Below, piece after piece: positions 42,283-51,357 of a DNA stretch of 64,000 bases. The stretch is taken from positions 5,642,001-5,706,000 of the forward strand of contig NZ_CP051204.2 of the NCBI RefSeq assembly GCF_012516375.2, given 5' to 3'. A program made the translations under genes and the position numbers. Position 1 is the first letter of the stretch. Each line of letters opens with the position of its first letter. The stretch is from Chitinophaga oryzae (GTDB lineage: Bacteria > Bacteroidota > Bacteroidia > Chitinophagales > Chitinophagaceae). Under the pieces are notes generated by a model, which saw nothing but the letters and a program-made list of their open reading frames with translations, searched no databases and had not been told where the DNA came from.

Positions 42283-43890
42283 TTATCTTATCAACATCAG
42301 CGGCCCTGTTTGTTTCCGCGCCTGATTTTTACTATCGGTATAGGTAATCACCCACACATAAGATCCGTTTGGCTCCCGTGCTCCGTTCCAGCTGGCTTCG
42401 GGGTTGGTGCTGTCAAATACAACCGCTCCCCACCGGTTATAAACGGTCAGCCTGAATGCGGTCACGGCATCGTTCACTTTTGCACGGAAAAGGTCATTGC
42501 GCCCGTCGCCATTCGGACTGAAAGCGGTTGGAACATATACCGCACAGGGACGGTCGTTTTTCAGCACTTCCGTATTCCCGTTGGTATGACATCCGTTCTT
42601 ATCCTTTATTTCGAAATAGTAGCGGCCTGCATCCAGCTGGCGCCATTCGTTATTGTCCTGCCACGTACCTGGCTGCAGGCTGAATGCATAAGGCACAACG
42701 CCACCTGACACTTCCAGGGTGATGCGGCCATCCCTGGTGTCGCTGCAGCTCAGTGCCTTTACATCGACTCCGGTCACCAACAGCGGTTCAGGTTCTTTTA
42801 CCTGTATGGAAGATAACTTATCCTCGCAGCCATGGTCATCTTTTACGATCACGGTATAGTTTCCCGGGCGCAGTTCCTTAAATGTGCCGGCATAACCGGG
42901 ATGCTGGGAACCATTGAAATAATAGCGATAGGGAGGCACTCCGCCGGTGGTGTTTAAAGTGATCTCGTTCTGATTGTCACCATGGCAAAGGGATGGCCGG
43001 GTAACCACTTCATTTTTCAGGTCCGTTTCCTCGATCATGACCTGCGCTTTAGTGCTGGTGCCGTTAGGAGCGGTGACAGTGACCTCGTAGCGCCCGGCAG
43101 CAAGCCCTTCAACATGGCTGCCGGTTTGCCCGCCAGGCTCCCATTTGTAGGTACAGTTGCCCACGGAGCTGCTCACCAGTTTTACAGTAGCTTCCCCCGT
43201 AGCCACGCCTTTACAGGTACGGACGGTGGAAATAACTACCTGCGGGACTTCCCTGATGAAGGCAGACAGGTTGTCTATCAGTACAACAGACCCGTAAGCG
43301 CTTTTATCACAGGGAATAGCGGCATCGGCCCAGAACGAGATGTATTTGTAATCCTTTGACGGATTAAATACAGCCGTATAGCGTTTCCAGTCAGTATGCG
43401 AAAACGGGCCCGAGCGCCAGAGCAATTCGGCAGAATCGCCCGGAGCATTCCCTGCATAAATGGCCATATTTCCGTAACAGGCCCTGTAGGCATAAAAAGC
43501 GGTGAAGGCGAGGTCCATGGAAACCGTATAACTGCGGCCCCCTTTGAGGGATATTTCCTGTGCAATGGCTTCCGGCCACAAAGGCCCGCTGTGCAAACCG
43601 ATGTAGGTGTTTCTGTCAGATGGCGGTACGGTAATGTCAAAAATTCCGGGCTGAATATCAGGTGTATTCATGGCAGTAATCCAGGATGGAGGAACCTTTC
43701 CCTGTCCCGGCACTCCTTCCAGCGAAGGATTTTTCAGGCCGATATCCTGAGCTTGCCCCGTTTTACTCCATAGAAAGCATAAAACGATCAACAAGGTTTT
43801 CCAGGAAAGATACGGACGGGTTGATAAACTGCTATAAAAAGAATCCCTGCAAACATTCCAGCTATGACAATCACATAGCAATTTTTTCAT
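42283..43890 (-). CDS. Secreted SprB-repeat protein with T9SS type B sorting domain
   Basis: The 535-residue protein has a long N-terminal leader (signal region about 28-48, ending TGQAQ). A carbohydrate-binding-like beta-sandwich follows (about 60-210), then repeats of the SprB/Ig-like type (about 215-440, with YKWEP and PPYRYYFNG). The C-terminal T9SS type B domain (about 447-535) is marked by PTAFSPNGDGRNDLF and YNRWG. The type IX secretion system exports it, and the C-terminal domain anchors it at the cell surface, where relatives serve in adhesion or gliding. The gene stands between CpsB and the capsule locus, and a functional link to the capsule is only a possibility. Confidence 0.87.
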   Translation of the reverse strand: MKKLLCDCHSWNVCRDSFYSSLSTRPYLSWKTLLIVLCFLWSKTGQAQDIGLKNPSLEGVPGQGKVPPSWITAMNTPDIQPGIFDITVPPSDRNTYIGLHSGPLWPEAIAQEISLKGGRSYTVSMDLAFTAFYAYRACYGNMAIYAGNAPGDSAELLWRSGPFSHTDWKRYTAVFNPSKDYKYISFWADAAIPCDKSAYGSVVLIDNLSAFIREVPQVVISTVRTCKGVATGEATVKLVSSSVGNCTYKWEPGGQTGSHVEGLAAGRYEVTVTAPNGTSTKAQVMIEETDLKNEVVTRPSLCHGDNQNEITLNTTGGVPPYRYYFNGSQHPGYAGTFKELRPGNYTVIVKDDHGCEDKLSSIQVKEPEPLLVTGVDVKALSCSDTRDGRITLEVSGGVVPYAFSLQPGTWQDNNEWRQLDAGRYYFEIKDKNGCHTNGNTEVLKNDRPCAVYVPTAFSPNGDGRNDLFRAKVNDAVTAFRLTVYNRWGAVVFDSTNPEASWNGAREPNGSYVWVITYTDSKNQARKQTGPLMLIR

Positions 43891-44040
43891 AAGATAATAG
43901 TAACCACGTCACTTAAAACGCACGGTTTTCATAAGTTGTTTTGTTAGTTAAAAACTGAACAAACATATAATTTATACAAATAAATAAAACATTTGAATAC
44001 CAAATAAATAAAAATGCTATTCTTATAAATTTAACATTGC

Positions 44041-44077
44041 AAAAAAAACTTCCCCTGGCCTTGGCAAGGCAGGGAAA
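44041..44077 (-). terminator. Terminator at the end of the capsule operon
   Basis: On the minus strand, CTTTCCCTG pairs with CAGGGGAAG (44077-44048, with CCTT/AAGG inside), followed by a run of T's. It lies just past the stop codon of the beta-helix gene and closes the long minus-strand capsule operon. Confidence 0.8.
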
Positions 44078-44089
44078 GTATGTGTTGGA

Positions 44090-45295
44090 TTAGTCTTGTA
44101 TGCTCATTTTACTTTCGCTGGCGATCGTTTTTTTCATCAGCATAAATTTTTCCGCATCCGGTTTGTCCCGGCCGTTCCTGTCGGTTTTCAAGACAGAGAC
44201 CTTGGTAAACTTCACCGTTGGTGCATACCCGTTGGGTTTGTAGCTTCGGAAAGCTCTCTCCTGGTTGTTCTTCCATACCGGATCGATGATCTCTATCGTG
44301 CCCGCCATAGGCGGCACGTCGTAATGCGGTTTTAACCCGCCCATCGCAAAGGCAACAGCGGAGCCGTCGTCCTGGTGATTGCGGATTGTTACGTTCACGT
44401 CTTTAGGACTGGGGCCGATGAGCCTGAACAATGAGATATTGATACCATGCTTTGCATTATTCAGGGTTACGGGGCTATCCATCATTACATTATTGACCAC
44501 ATCAGTGTTGTTGTTAGGCTCAATATCAATACCGCACATCGGCGCCTGGCCATAGGTATTGGAGATAACGGGCCTTACCAGCTTCAGTCCGTCCACTGAA
44601 GAAACGGACATCCCGTTACGCCTGTTATAATTGAGCCAGGCGTTGTAAATACTGATACCGGAGCTGGTAACGCCTTTGAGGCCACCGATGTAAATACCGT
44701 CTCCCCAGCAGTTGGAGACCTGCGGCGCATAGACGTTCACATTTTTTGAAGCCCTGATGGCAATACCCATTCCCCATTGCCCTGTATTTCCCTGGTGGCC
44801 TTTACGATCGCCTTCCAGCACCGGACAGTAGATGTTTACGTTTTGCACATTATGCACCCTTAACATTTCATAGGTGTCCTTTGAAGTGGGCTGTAACAAT
44901 AACCTGGAACCCTGTTTAAAAATGATAGTGGCGCCACTCCCGACGGTCAGTCCCTTATCGTTGATCAACACGGGAAAATCAGGGAATACCACCGTTTTAT
45001 GCTGGTCCATTCCTGTTTGCAGATAACTGGTGTAATCTACGGTGCCGTCTTTTACATACCCTGCCGGCAACACGCCGGTGAGATCAAATGCGCCTGCTGC
45101 CAACGTTGCAGCCTTGCTTCTGAAAGCTGCATCCTGTTTATTTACATATTTGGCGGCTATGCCGTCGTTATATTTAAAAGGCAGAAATTGCGCACCGGAT
45201 GAAAGACACCCCACGCCTGACAACAGCATCAGTGCTGCCAGTGCGCATTTCCCCCATTTTTTACGGGGAAGGGCGGTATTGATTTTCAGTCCCAT
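44090..45295 (-). CDS. Right-handed parallel beta-helix lipoprotein in the capsule locus
   Basis: The 401-residue protein has a signal region ending in a probable lipobox cysteine, C30 (SGVGC). The rest consists of the regular repeats of a right-handed beta-helix (about 90-370), the fold of pectate lyases, polygalacturonases and alginate epimerases. NGMSVSSVDGLKLVRP and GIDIEPNNNTDVVNN are typical coils. A lyase, depolymerase or epimerase acting on the locus's own polysaccharide would fit, and no catalytic triad is assigned. Its ATG overlaps the TGA of the upstream DegT gene, so translation is probably coupled. Confidence 0.78.
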   Translation of the reverse strand: MGLKINTALPRKKWGKCALAALMLLSGVGCLSSGAQFLPFKYNDGIAAKYVNKQDAAFRSKAATLAAGAFDLTGVLPAGYVKDGTVDYTSYLQTGMDQHKTVVFPDFPVLINDKGLTVGSGATIIFKQGSRLLLQPTSKDTYEMLRVHNVQNVNIYCPVLEGDRKGHQGNTGQWGMGIAIRASKNVNVYAPQVSNCWGDGIYIGGLKGVTSSGISIYNAWLNYNRRNGMSVSSVDGLKLVRPVISNTYGQAPMCGIDIEPNNNTDVVNNVMMDSPVTLNNAKHGINISLFRLIGPSPKDVNVTIRNHQDDGSAVAFAMGGLKPHYDVPPMAGTIEIIDPVWKNNQERAFRSYKPNGYAPTVKFTKVSVLKTDRNGRDKPDAEKFMLMKKTIASESKMSIQD

Positions 45296-46416
45296 AGCTT
45301 TTTAATATTTGCAACAATACTTTCCAGTTGCTGTATTGTCAGGTTAGAGCCGCTGGGGAGGCAAAGCCCGTCCTCAAAAAGTTTTTCGGAAACCCCATTC
45401 ACATATGCAGGAGCACCGGAGAAAACAGGTTGCATGTGCATAGGCTTCCACAGCGGCCTTGATTCAATATTCTCTTTTTCCAGCGCCAGCCTGATCGTTT
45501 CACGGCTTACCCCGCCGCTCTCCTTTGGATTGACCAGGATGGTGGAGAGCCAGCGGTTGCTGACACTGCCTTCCGGCTCCTGCAGGAAACTGATACCCGG
45601 CACGCCTGCCAGTTCTTTTACATAATAGTCAAAATTCCGGCGGCGTTTTTCCACGCGGTCATCGAGTACCTGCATCTGCCCCCGTCCTATACCTGCGCAA
45701 ATATTGCTCATCCGGTAGTTGAAGCCGATATGCGTATGTTCATAGTGCGGTGCATTGTCTCTTGCCTGTGTGGCCAGGAACCTGGCCTTTTTTATCTGGT
45801 CTCCGTTGCTGCCGATCAGTGCGCCGCCGCCACTGGTGGTAATAATCTTGTTACCGTTAAAACTGAGGATGCCCAGTTCCCCCAGTGTTCCGCAGGCTTT
45901 TCCCTGATAAAGGGACCCCAGCGCCTCGGCAGCGTCTTCCACTACCGGGATCTCATATTTTGCGGCAACGGCCAATATTTCTGCCATCTTCGCGGGCATA
46001 CCGTACAGATGCACCGGGATAATCGCCTTTGGCTTCTTTCCTTTAGCGATGCGGTCTTTAATAGCTTCTTCCAGTAACACCGGATCTATATTCCAGGTAT
46101 CTTTTTCACTATCCACAAAAACCGGGGTAGCACCCTGGTAAGCAATCGGGTTGGCAGAAGCAGAGAATGTCATGCTCTGGCACAGCACCTCATCCCCGCT
46201 TTTAACATCCAGCAAAATCAACGCCAGGTGCAATGCAGCTGTGCCTGCTGACAGCGCTGCTGCAAACGGAGAACCGGTATACTTTGCCAGATCATTCTCA
46301 AATCCATCAACATTCGGGCCTAAGGGAGCGATCCAGTTACTTTGGAAGGCTTCTTTCACATATTCCAATTCCTGTCCACCCATATGAGGGGATGACAACC
46401 ATATCTTTTCGTTCAT
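45286..46416 (-). CDS. DegT/DnrJ/EryC1-type sugar aminotransferase
   Basis: The 376-residue PLP enzyme aminates a 4-keto nucleotide sugar. The PLP lysine is K190 (SFNGNKIITTSGGG), with EDAAEALGS near 160-168 and SAGTAALHLAL near 56-66. It lies next to a PglC-like transferase, and a CapD-like dehydratase stands at the head of the locus. That set suggests a PglE-type step towards a 4-amino-4,6-dideoxy sugar such as a bacillosamine-type first sugar. A PglD-type acetyltransferase is not seen, so the final sugar is open. Confidence 0.88.
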   Translation of the reverse strand: MNEKIWLSSPHMGGQELEYVKEAFQSNWIAPLGPNVDGFENDLAKYTGSPFAAALSAGTAALHLALILLDVKSGDEVLCQSMTFSASANPIAYQGATPVFVDSEKDTWNIDPVLLEEAIKDRIAKGKKPKAIIPVHLYGMPAKMAEILAVAAKYEIPVVEDAAEALGSLYQGKACGTLGELGILSFNGNKIITTSGGGALIGSNGDQIKKARFLATQARDNAPHYEHTHIGFNYRMSNICAGIGRGQMQVLDDRVEKRRRNFDYYVKELAGVPGISFLQEPEGSVSNRWLSTILVNPKESGGVSRETIRLALEKENIESRPLWKPMHMQPVFSGAPAYVNGVSEKLFEDGLCLPSGSNLTIQQLESIVANIKKLWD

Positions 46417-46456
46417 ATTCTTTGGTTTTTCAATAATTCAATGGTCATTTTTGCGC

Positions 46457-47092
46457 TTATTCAGCAGTACGGAGGCGCTGGTCGCCCGTTCCGGTAAACC
46501 GCTCTGCCGTAACGTGCCCGGTCTGACTGATGCCTTCCGATTTGAATACCTTAGCGACGGTCATCCACATGATCTTTATATCCAACAGCAGGGAGAGGCG
46601 GTCTGCATACCAGACATCGTATTCAAATTTCTTTTCCCAGCTGATCGCATTACGGCCATTCACCTGAGCCCACCCGGTGATGCCGGGTTTCACCTCATGC
46701 CTTCTCCGCTGTTCCTGGTTATACAGGTGCAGGTATTCTACCAGCAACGGCCTTGGTCCTACCAGGCTCATATCTCCCTTTATAACATTCAGCAACTGAG
46801 GAATTTCATCGAGCGAAGTTTTTCTTATCAATCCCCCGATTTTTGTCATCCGTTGTTCATCCGGCAGCAGGGTCCCGTCCGCCGCTTTTTTATCGTTCAT
46901 CGTCTTAAACTTGATCAGCCGGAAAATGCGCCCGTTCAGTCCCGGCCGAAGCTGGGTAAAAAAGGGCGTCCCTCCGTTTGAAATCCAGAGTATAAGCGTT
47001 ACCGTAAAAAAAACGGGCAACAATATGATAAAGGCTGACAAGGCCAGCAAAAAATCGATCAGTGGCTTTAACAGTTTACGATACAACATCAT
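46457..47092 (-). CDS. PglC-like initiating sugar-phosphate transferase
   Basis: The 211-residue enzyme has a single N-terminal hydrophobic hairpin (about 10-35). The catalytic segments are LIKFKTMND, TSLDEIPQLLNVIKGD with MSLVGPRPL, and ITGWAQVNGRNA. Monotopic phosphoglycosyl transferases of this size move a sugar-1-phosphate from UDP to undecaprenyl phosphate at the inner membrane and so start the repeat unit. It overlaps the upstream GT4 gene by 17 bp. The DegT aminotransferase follows it after 40 bp, which hints that its donor is an amino-dideoxy sugar. Confidence 0.9.
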   Translation of the reverse strand: MMLYRKLLKPLIDFLLALSAFIILLPVFFTVTLILWISNGGTPFFTQLRPGLNGRIFRLIKFKTMNDKKAADGTLLPDEQRMTKIGGLIRKTSLDEIPQLLNVIKGDMSLVGPRPLLVEYLHLYNQEQRRRHEVKPGITGWAQVNGRNAISWEKKFEYDVWYADRLSLLLDIKIMWMTVAKVFKSEGISQTGHVTAERFTGTGDQRLRTAE

Positions 47093-48302
47093 TTAATATT
47101 TTCAGGTAATGAGCAGCGGCAATGTCCAGCGAATAGGATTTTTTTGCTAACAGCATCGCATTTTCGCGCTGCTGTTCCAGCAACGGGTCGTCGTTTATGT
47201 ATGTACAGAAACGTACCGCCTCACCGGCTATATCCTTCATATCGTAATTCAGTACAAAGCCGACGTTTTCCTGTTCTATTACGGCAGCCTGCCAGCCGCG
47301 ATGGTTGATGACCACCGGACGGCCGGCAGCCAGGCAATCAAAGAACTTATTCGCCGAGTTAGCCCACAGTTGGGGAACCGGTATCACAAAAGAAGAAGCT
47401 ACCGTTGCTTCAAAGTACAACTGTGACAGCTGCGATTTAGGCACCGGGTCGAAGAAGTAGATGTTTTCATTTAACACTCCCTTCTCCCGTGCATACTGCA
47501 TTAACTTCTCTTTCTCCATCCCGTCTCCGAAAATGATAAACTTAATGGAGGGATCTATTTTGTAACTGTGGATGGCAAGGTCTGTCATATATTTCAGTCC
47601 GTTCACCATTCCCAGTGTACCGGCATACAGCACCACTTTACGCGGGGTATATCCCAGCAACCCTGTCAGCATTCCGCCTGAACGGGCATACTTTGAAAAA
47701 CGTTCTGTTTCTGAAATATTGGTAATAACGGACAACTTTTTATCGGCGATATTTACGCGCTGTTGTACCGAGGCTTTCATATCATCAGATAAAGCGACTA
47801 TATGTGCTGATTTCCGGTAGATATATTTTTCAAACCCTTCCAGGAAACGTATCACCATTTTATTTTTGATAATGCCCATCGCTACCGGCACTTCCGGCCA
47901 CACATCCCTTACCTCGAAAATAAAAGGCCTCCGTTTAAAAATACGGGCCGTAATGGCAGGAATGGCCACGGTAATAGGAGTAGATGTAGCCAGTACCACA
48001 TCCGCGTTGACCTTGAAAGTACGCAGGGAAGCAAATACAAGAAATTTCAAAAAGGCAGCTATCCGTTTGGAAAAGCTCATTTTATTGCTGTATTCCACAT
48101 GCAGCACATGCAGCTCTATCCCTTCATGTTCCATTACCGTCCAGCCTTTCGGAAACTCGCGCATACTTTTCAAAAAAGAACTGCTGGTAATTACCACCAC
48201 CTTATGGCCTGCCTGCGTAAAACGCTTCGACAGGTCGTACGACCTGGTGCCGCCTGCAGCGGCGGGTATCGTAAAATACTGATGTATATATAGAATCCTC
48301 AT
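47076..48302 (-). CDS. Glycosyltransferase family 4 (WbuB-like)
   Basis: The 408-residue GT-B enzyme starts MRILYIHQYFTIP, with the acceptor-side loop GGTRSYDLSK. Its C-terminal half has LYAGTLGMVNGLKY and the donor segment SANKFFDCLAAGRPVV, all typical of WbuB-type GT4 enzymes that assemble surface glycans on lipid carriers. It works on the cytoplasmic face of the membrane. It overlaps the genes on both sides, so it belongs tightly to the operon. Confidence 0.88.
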   Translation of the reverse strand: MRILYIHQYFTIPAAAGGTRSYDLSKRFTQAGHKVVVITSSSFLKSMREFPKGWTVMEHEGIELHVLHVEYSNKMSFSKRIAAFLKFLVFASLRTFKVNADVVLATSTPITVAIPAITARIFKRRPFIFEVRDVWPEVPVAMGIIKNKMVIRFLEGFEKYIYRKSAHIVALSDDMKASVQQRVNIADKKLSVITNISETERFSKYARSGGMLTGLLGYTPRKVVLYAGTLGMVNGLKYMTDLAIHSYKIDPSIKFIIFGDGMEKEKLMQYAREKGVLNENIYFFDPVPKSQLSQLYFEATVASSFVIPVPQLWANSANKFFDCLAAGRPVVINHRGWQAAVIEQENVGFVLNYDMKDIAGEAVRFCTYINDDPLLEQQRENAMLLAKKSYSLDIAAAHYLKILNDVVS

Positions 48303-48808
48303 TGTAATTTCTTTATAAACCCAGCAGGCGCGCCTGCATACAGTCCCCGTGTTTCCGTAAATGGTTTATTGAGCACAGAGCCCGCCCCCAATACAGACAT
48401 GGGAGGCAGCACACCGCCGCCCACCACCGAACAGTTACCGGCTATCCAGGAGCCGCTTCCTATTTTTGCGGCCCGGGGCTCTGACTTACCAAACCGGTAA
48501 GCATCGTCCTGGAAAGTATGGTTAGCAGAAGAAATAATACAATTAGGCCCTACCAGTACCTTGTCGCCAATTTCGATATCCAGCCCTATCAGCACGCAGT
48601 TGTGTGCTATATAGACATCGTTTCCCACTACCAGCCCCGACAGGGAATTCAGGATAGCCGTTGAAGTTACCTGGAAATTACGGCCGCAACGTTTCATCAT
48701 GAGGGAGTATAAAAACCCCCTGAAACGCATAAACAGGGGTATATTCGGCAATAATAAAGTGGCTGTACGCACCAGCCAGGCGTATAATATAGACAGCTTA
48801 ACTTTCAT
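48299..48808 (-). CDS. Hexapeptide-repeat acyltransferase
   Basis: The 169-residue protein has a left-handed beta-helix (about 45-150) with imperfect hexapeptides (VGNDVYIAHNCVLIGLDIEI, GDKVLVGPNCIIS) and the loop HTFQDDAYRFG of maltose/galactoside acetyltransferase relatives. It probably O-acetylates a residue of the repeat unit using acetyl-CoA. It lacks the Rossmann N-domain of PglD. Its stop overlaps the next start codon, and its start overlaps the preceding gene by 11 bp. Confidence 0.83.
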   Translation of the reverse strand: MKVKLSILYAWLVRTATLLLPNIPLFMRFRGFLYSLMMKRCGRNFQVTSTAILNSLSGLVVGNDVYIAHNCVLIGLDIEIGDKVLVGPNCIISSANHTFQDDAYRFGKSEPRAAKIGSGSWIAGNCSVVGGGVLPPMSVLGAGSVLNKPFTETRGLYAGAPAGFIKKLQ

Positions 48809-49949
48809 AGGAAAAAATGTTTTTGATAAAATGCTGGATAGTAAACCCTCTTACTTTTTCCTGCGCTCTGTTCCTTACAGCATGTGCTTCCTCAGGATTT
48901 TCCACCAGATAACAGATCTTCCTGAAAAAGCCCTCGTCATCATTGAACCCTGCATAGGTGATATCCACCCCGTCTTTAAACACCGATGGCAATGAACCCA
49001 CCGGCGTGCTAAGCACATTAATTCCATTCGCCATAGCTTCCAGTACTACCCTGGGAGAGCCTTCAGACAAACTGGCAAAACAAAAAACATGATGGGTACG
49101 GAAAAGCATGTTAAGCGTATCGCGGTTATCGACGTGGCCCAGAAAAGTTATTTTATCATTCATTCCTGCTGCTGCGGCCATCGCCTTCAACTCTTTTTCA
49201 AATTCACCGGACCCTGCTATTGTAAGGGTGGCGTCCGGATAACGTTGCAGCACCCGTTGAAATGCGCGGATCACTACTTCCACGCCTTTTGCCTTTCGCA
49301 GATATCCCACATACAGTAGCTTCAGCCCCTCCGCGGGTATCTGTCTCCTTTCATCCACATAGAAATCTTTTTCATTCAATGTCGTTGAAATAACGGCCTT
49401 TGCATTTATTCTCCATTTACTCAGCTTCTGCTGCAAATGATAACCGTTGGTAAACACCTTTGCGCCTTTACAGGCCCACATATAGGCCATATGCTCCGGC
49501 AGGAAGAAAGATATCAGCGTAAGTTTTTTCAGCATTTTAAAGTTGGGGTTTACCCAGGCAGCATCAATCGGGTCTCCGACAAAATGTACGATCCGTTTTT
49601 TGTCTTTCATGTACCGTTTGCTCAGCCAGCCTAACGGTGTGGGGTAACGCAGGTATACCACATCATAGGCCGTCAGTTCCCGGTAAGCCTTTTTATAGGC
49701 GCCATAGTGTTTGATGGCTGATTTATAGCTGTCGGAGTAAGGCAATTCATGTATGGTCACATTATTGAAATCAGCAATAGAGACCAGCCCGGAATCACTT
49801 CCGTCAGTATATTGTTTTACCGGTGAGAGCAGGCCTACGTTATCATAATATTGTACGATTTCCTTCAGGTATACCCAATGCGTATACGGAAGGAAATATT
49901 CGTTCCCTTTTTTTGATACTACCCAGGCCTGTAATAAAATGTTCGCCAT
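48798..49949 (-). CDS. Glycosyltransferase family 4
   Basis: The 383-residue GT-B enzyme has a divergent acceptor domain. Its GT4 donor domain is clear: LLYVGYLRKAKGVEVVIRAF, TFLGHVDNRDTLNML and the E-x7-E motif SEGSPRVVLEAMANGINV. It adds a sugar to the lipid-linked repeat unit. The sugar cannot be predicted. It overlaps the acyltransferase gene downstream. Confidence 0.87.
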   Translation of the reverse strand: MANILLQAWVVSKKGNEYFLPYTHWVYLKEIVQYYDNVGLLSPVKQYTDGSDSGLVSIADFNNVTIHELPYSDSYKSAIKHYGAYKKAYRELTAYDVVYLRYPTPLGWLSKRYMKDKKRIVHFVGDPIDAAWVNPNFKMLKKLTLISFFLPEHMAYMWACKGAKVFTNGYHLQQKLSKWRINAKAVISTTLNEKDFYVDERRQIPAEGLKLLYVGYLRKAKGVEVVIRAFQRVLQRYPDATLTIAGSGEFEKELKAMAAAAGMNDKITFLGHVDNRDTLNMLFRTHHVFCFASLSEGSPRVVLEAMANGINVLSTPVGSLPSVFKDGVDITYAGFNDDEGFFRKICYLVENPEEAHAVRNRAQEKVRGFTIQHFIKNIFSYES

Positions 49950-49972
49950 ATAGAGTCTGATAGAACAGTCAA

Positions 49973-51331
49973 TTAATTCAATTGTACTTCAAGCGGCATC
50001 AGCGTCGCTTTACCGGTTTTCCCGGCGGTTTCAGCGGCCGCCTCATTTGCCCTTATCAATTTTTCACAGATGAGCATAAACAATAAGTATAGCTGCATAC
50101 ATATTGTGTTCTGAAAGTCTTCGATACTCATACCGATGACCAGCATAAACAGTAATGCCAGCGGGAAATAATGCCCAAAAATATCTGACAGGACCTCCTG
50201 TTTACACCGGATCAGCTTACTGCTGTATTTAATGGACCTTACCACGATCACGAAAAACATACACACGCCCCATATGCCGTTGTAGATGACTGCGCCGAGG
50301 TAGGTGTTATGCGCGGTGGCGCGATAAATGTATTTGGACATTACAGCCCCTATGCCATTAAAGAGCAGTATCGGATCGAATTTTTCCAGGAACATGCTCC
50401 ATACTTCCGAGCGTTTGTCCAGCCCGCTGTCTGCCGTAGCGCCGGTGGCGCCGGTAAACCTGGCTGTTACCAGCTCCCGCACGGGGTTGTCCGTTACCAT
50501 CAGCAACAGTCCCACCACCAGTGCTCCTACCAGTATGCCTTTGTTTTCCGACCTGAAGAGGATAATGGTGGCGGTCAGCGCGAAGGCCAGCATCGGGCCG
50601 CGGCTTTGGGTATATGCCAATCCAAGCAGGATGATGATAAAAACCGGGATCAGGAATTTTTTGCTTTGGAAAACATAGTGTTTCGTTGCCAGCAGGTGCA
50701 GTGACAAGACCGAGAGAAACAGGCAGATAGCAGAGCTGGCCATGGTGCCAACAGAGCCCCTGGCCCTTCTGGCCAGCTCCATGGCGCCTTCCATATTTTC
50801 CAGCATTTCGCCGGCAGAGAGGTCCTGGTTGGGAATCAGGAAGATGCCAAACGCGCGGGGCGCCACCACGGTGCCCGCTCCCAGCAGTGCGGCAGCAGCG
50901 CCGGCAATCAGCAACCATTTGATAAACAGTTTTACATCTGCATAACTATTTAACAAAGAAGCGGCGATAGCAACAGTCATCGGCACATAAGCCGCCTTCA
51001 GCAGGAATTTCACTACTTCCTGCACAGCGCCCCATCCGCCATACAGCATGCCGTTGATATTTCCGAGCAGATGCAGCAGCCACCATACCAATGCGAGCCG
51101 GAAAGTACTTAACCCCCATACCCTGACGCCGGCAGGCTTCTTATAGACGCATACCACAAACGTAAAAAACACGAATATGTCATCGAACCGTATATTCAAT
51201 GGCAATGTTCCGTACAACAAAGAATTGGGATACAACCATATGGCAAACCACATAAAAATGAACCCTGTCATTGGATTCAATGCAGTTTTATACATCATGA
51301 ACAAAAAAAACAAAATCACTACAATAGCCAT
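49973..51331 (-). CDS. O-antigen/capsule polymerase (Wzy or ligase-like)
   Basis: The 452-residue membrane protein has about eleven hydrophobic segments and a periplasmic loop near 280-345. The Wzy_C-type features are YTQSRGPMLAFALTATII and TAHNTYLGAVIYNGIWGV. Wzy joins flipped repeat units at the periplasmic face, and WaaL-type ligases share the same signature. Its place in a locus with flippase, Wzc and Wza favours polymerase. Members of this family have little sequence similarity, so the specificity is unknown. Confidence 0.82.
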   Translation of the reverse strand: MAIVVILFFLFMMYKTALNPMTGFIFMWFAIWLYPNSLLYGTLPLNIRFDDIFVFFTFVVCVYKKPAGVRVWGLSTFRLALVWWLLHLLGNINGMLYGGWGAVQEVVKFLLKAAYVPMTVAIAASLLNSYADVKLFIKWLLIAGAAAALLGAGTVVAPRAFGIFLIPNQDLSAGEMLENMEGAMELARRARGSVGTMASSAICLFLSVLSLHLLATKHYVFQSKKFLIPVFIIILLGLAYTQSRGPMLAFALTATIILFRSENKGILVGALVVGLLLMVTDNPVRELVTARFTGATGATADSGLDKRSEVWSMFLEKFDPILLFNGIGAVMSKYIYRATAHNTYLGAVIYNGIWGVCMFFVIVVRSIKYSSKLIRCKQEVLSDIFGHYFPLALLFMLVIGMSIEDFQNTICMQLYLLFMLICEKLIRANEAAAETAGKTGKATLMPLEVQLN

Positions 51332-51357
51332 CCCAATAATATGATTGATGTTAACAT

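Noticed and set aside
48299..48808. PglD acetyltransferase completing a bacillosamine pathway
   Set aside because: The N-terminal Rossmann-like domain of PglD is absent. The protein resembles O-acetyltransferases.
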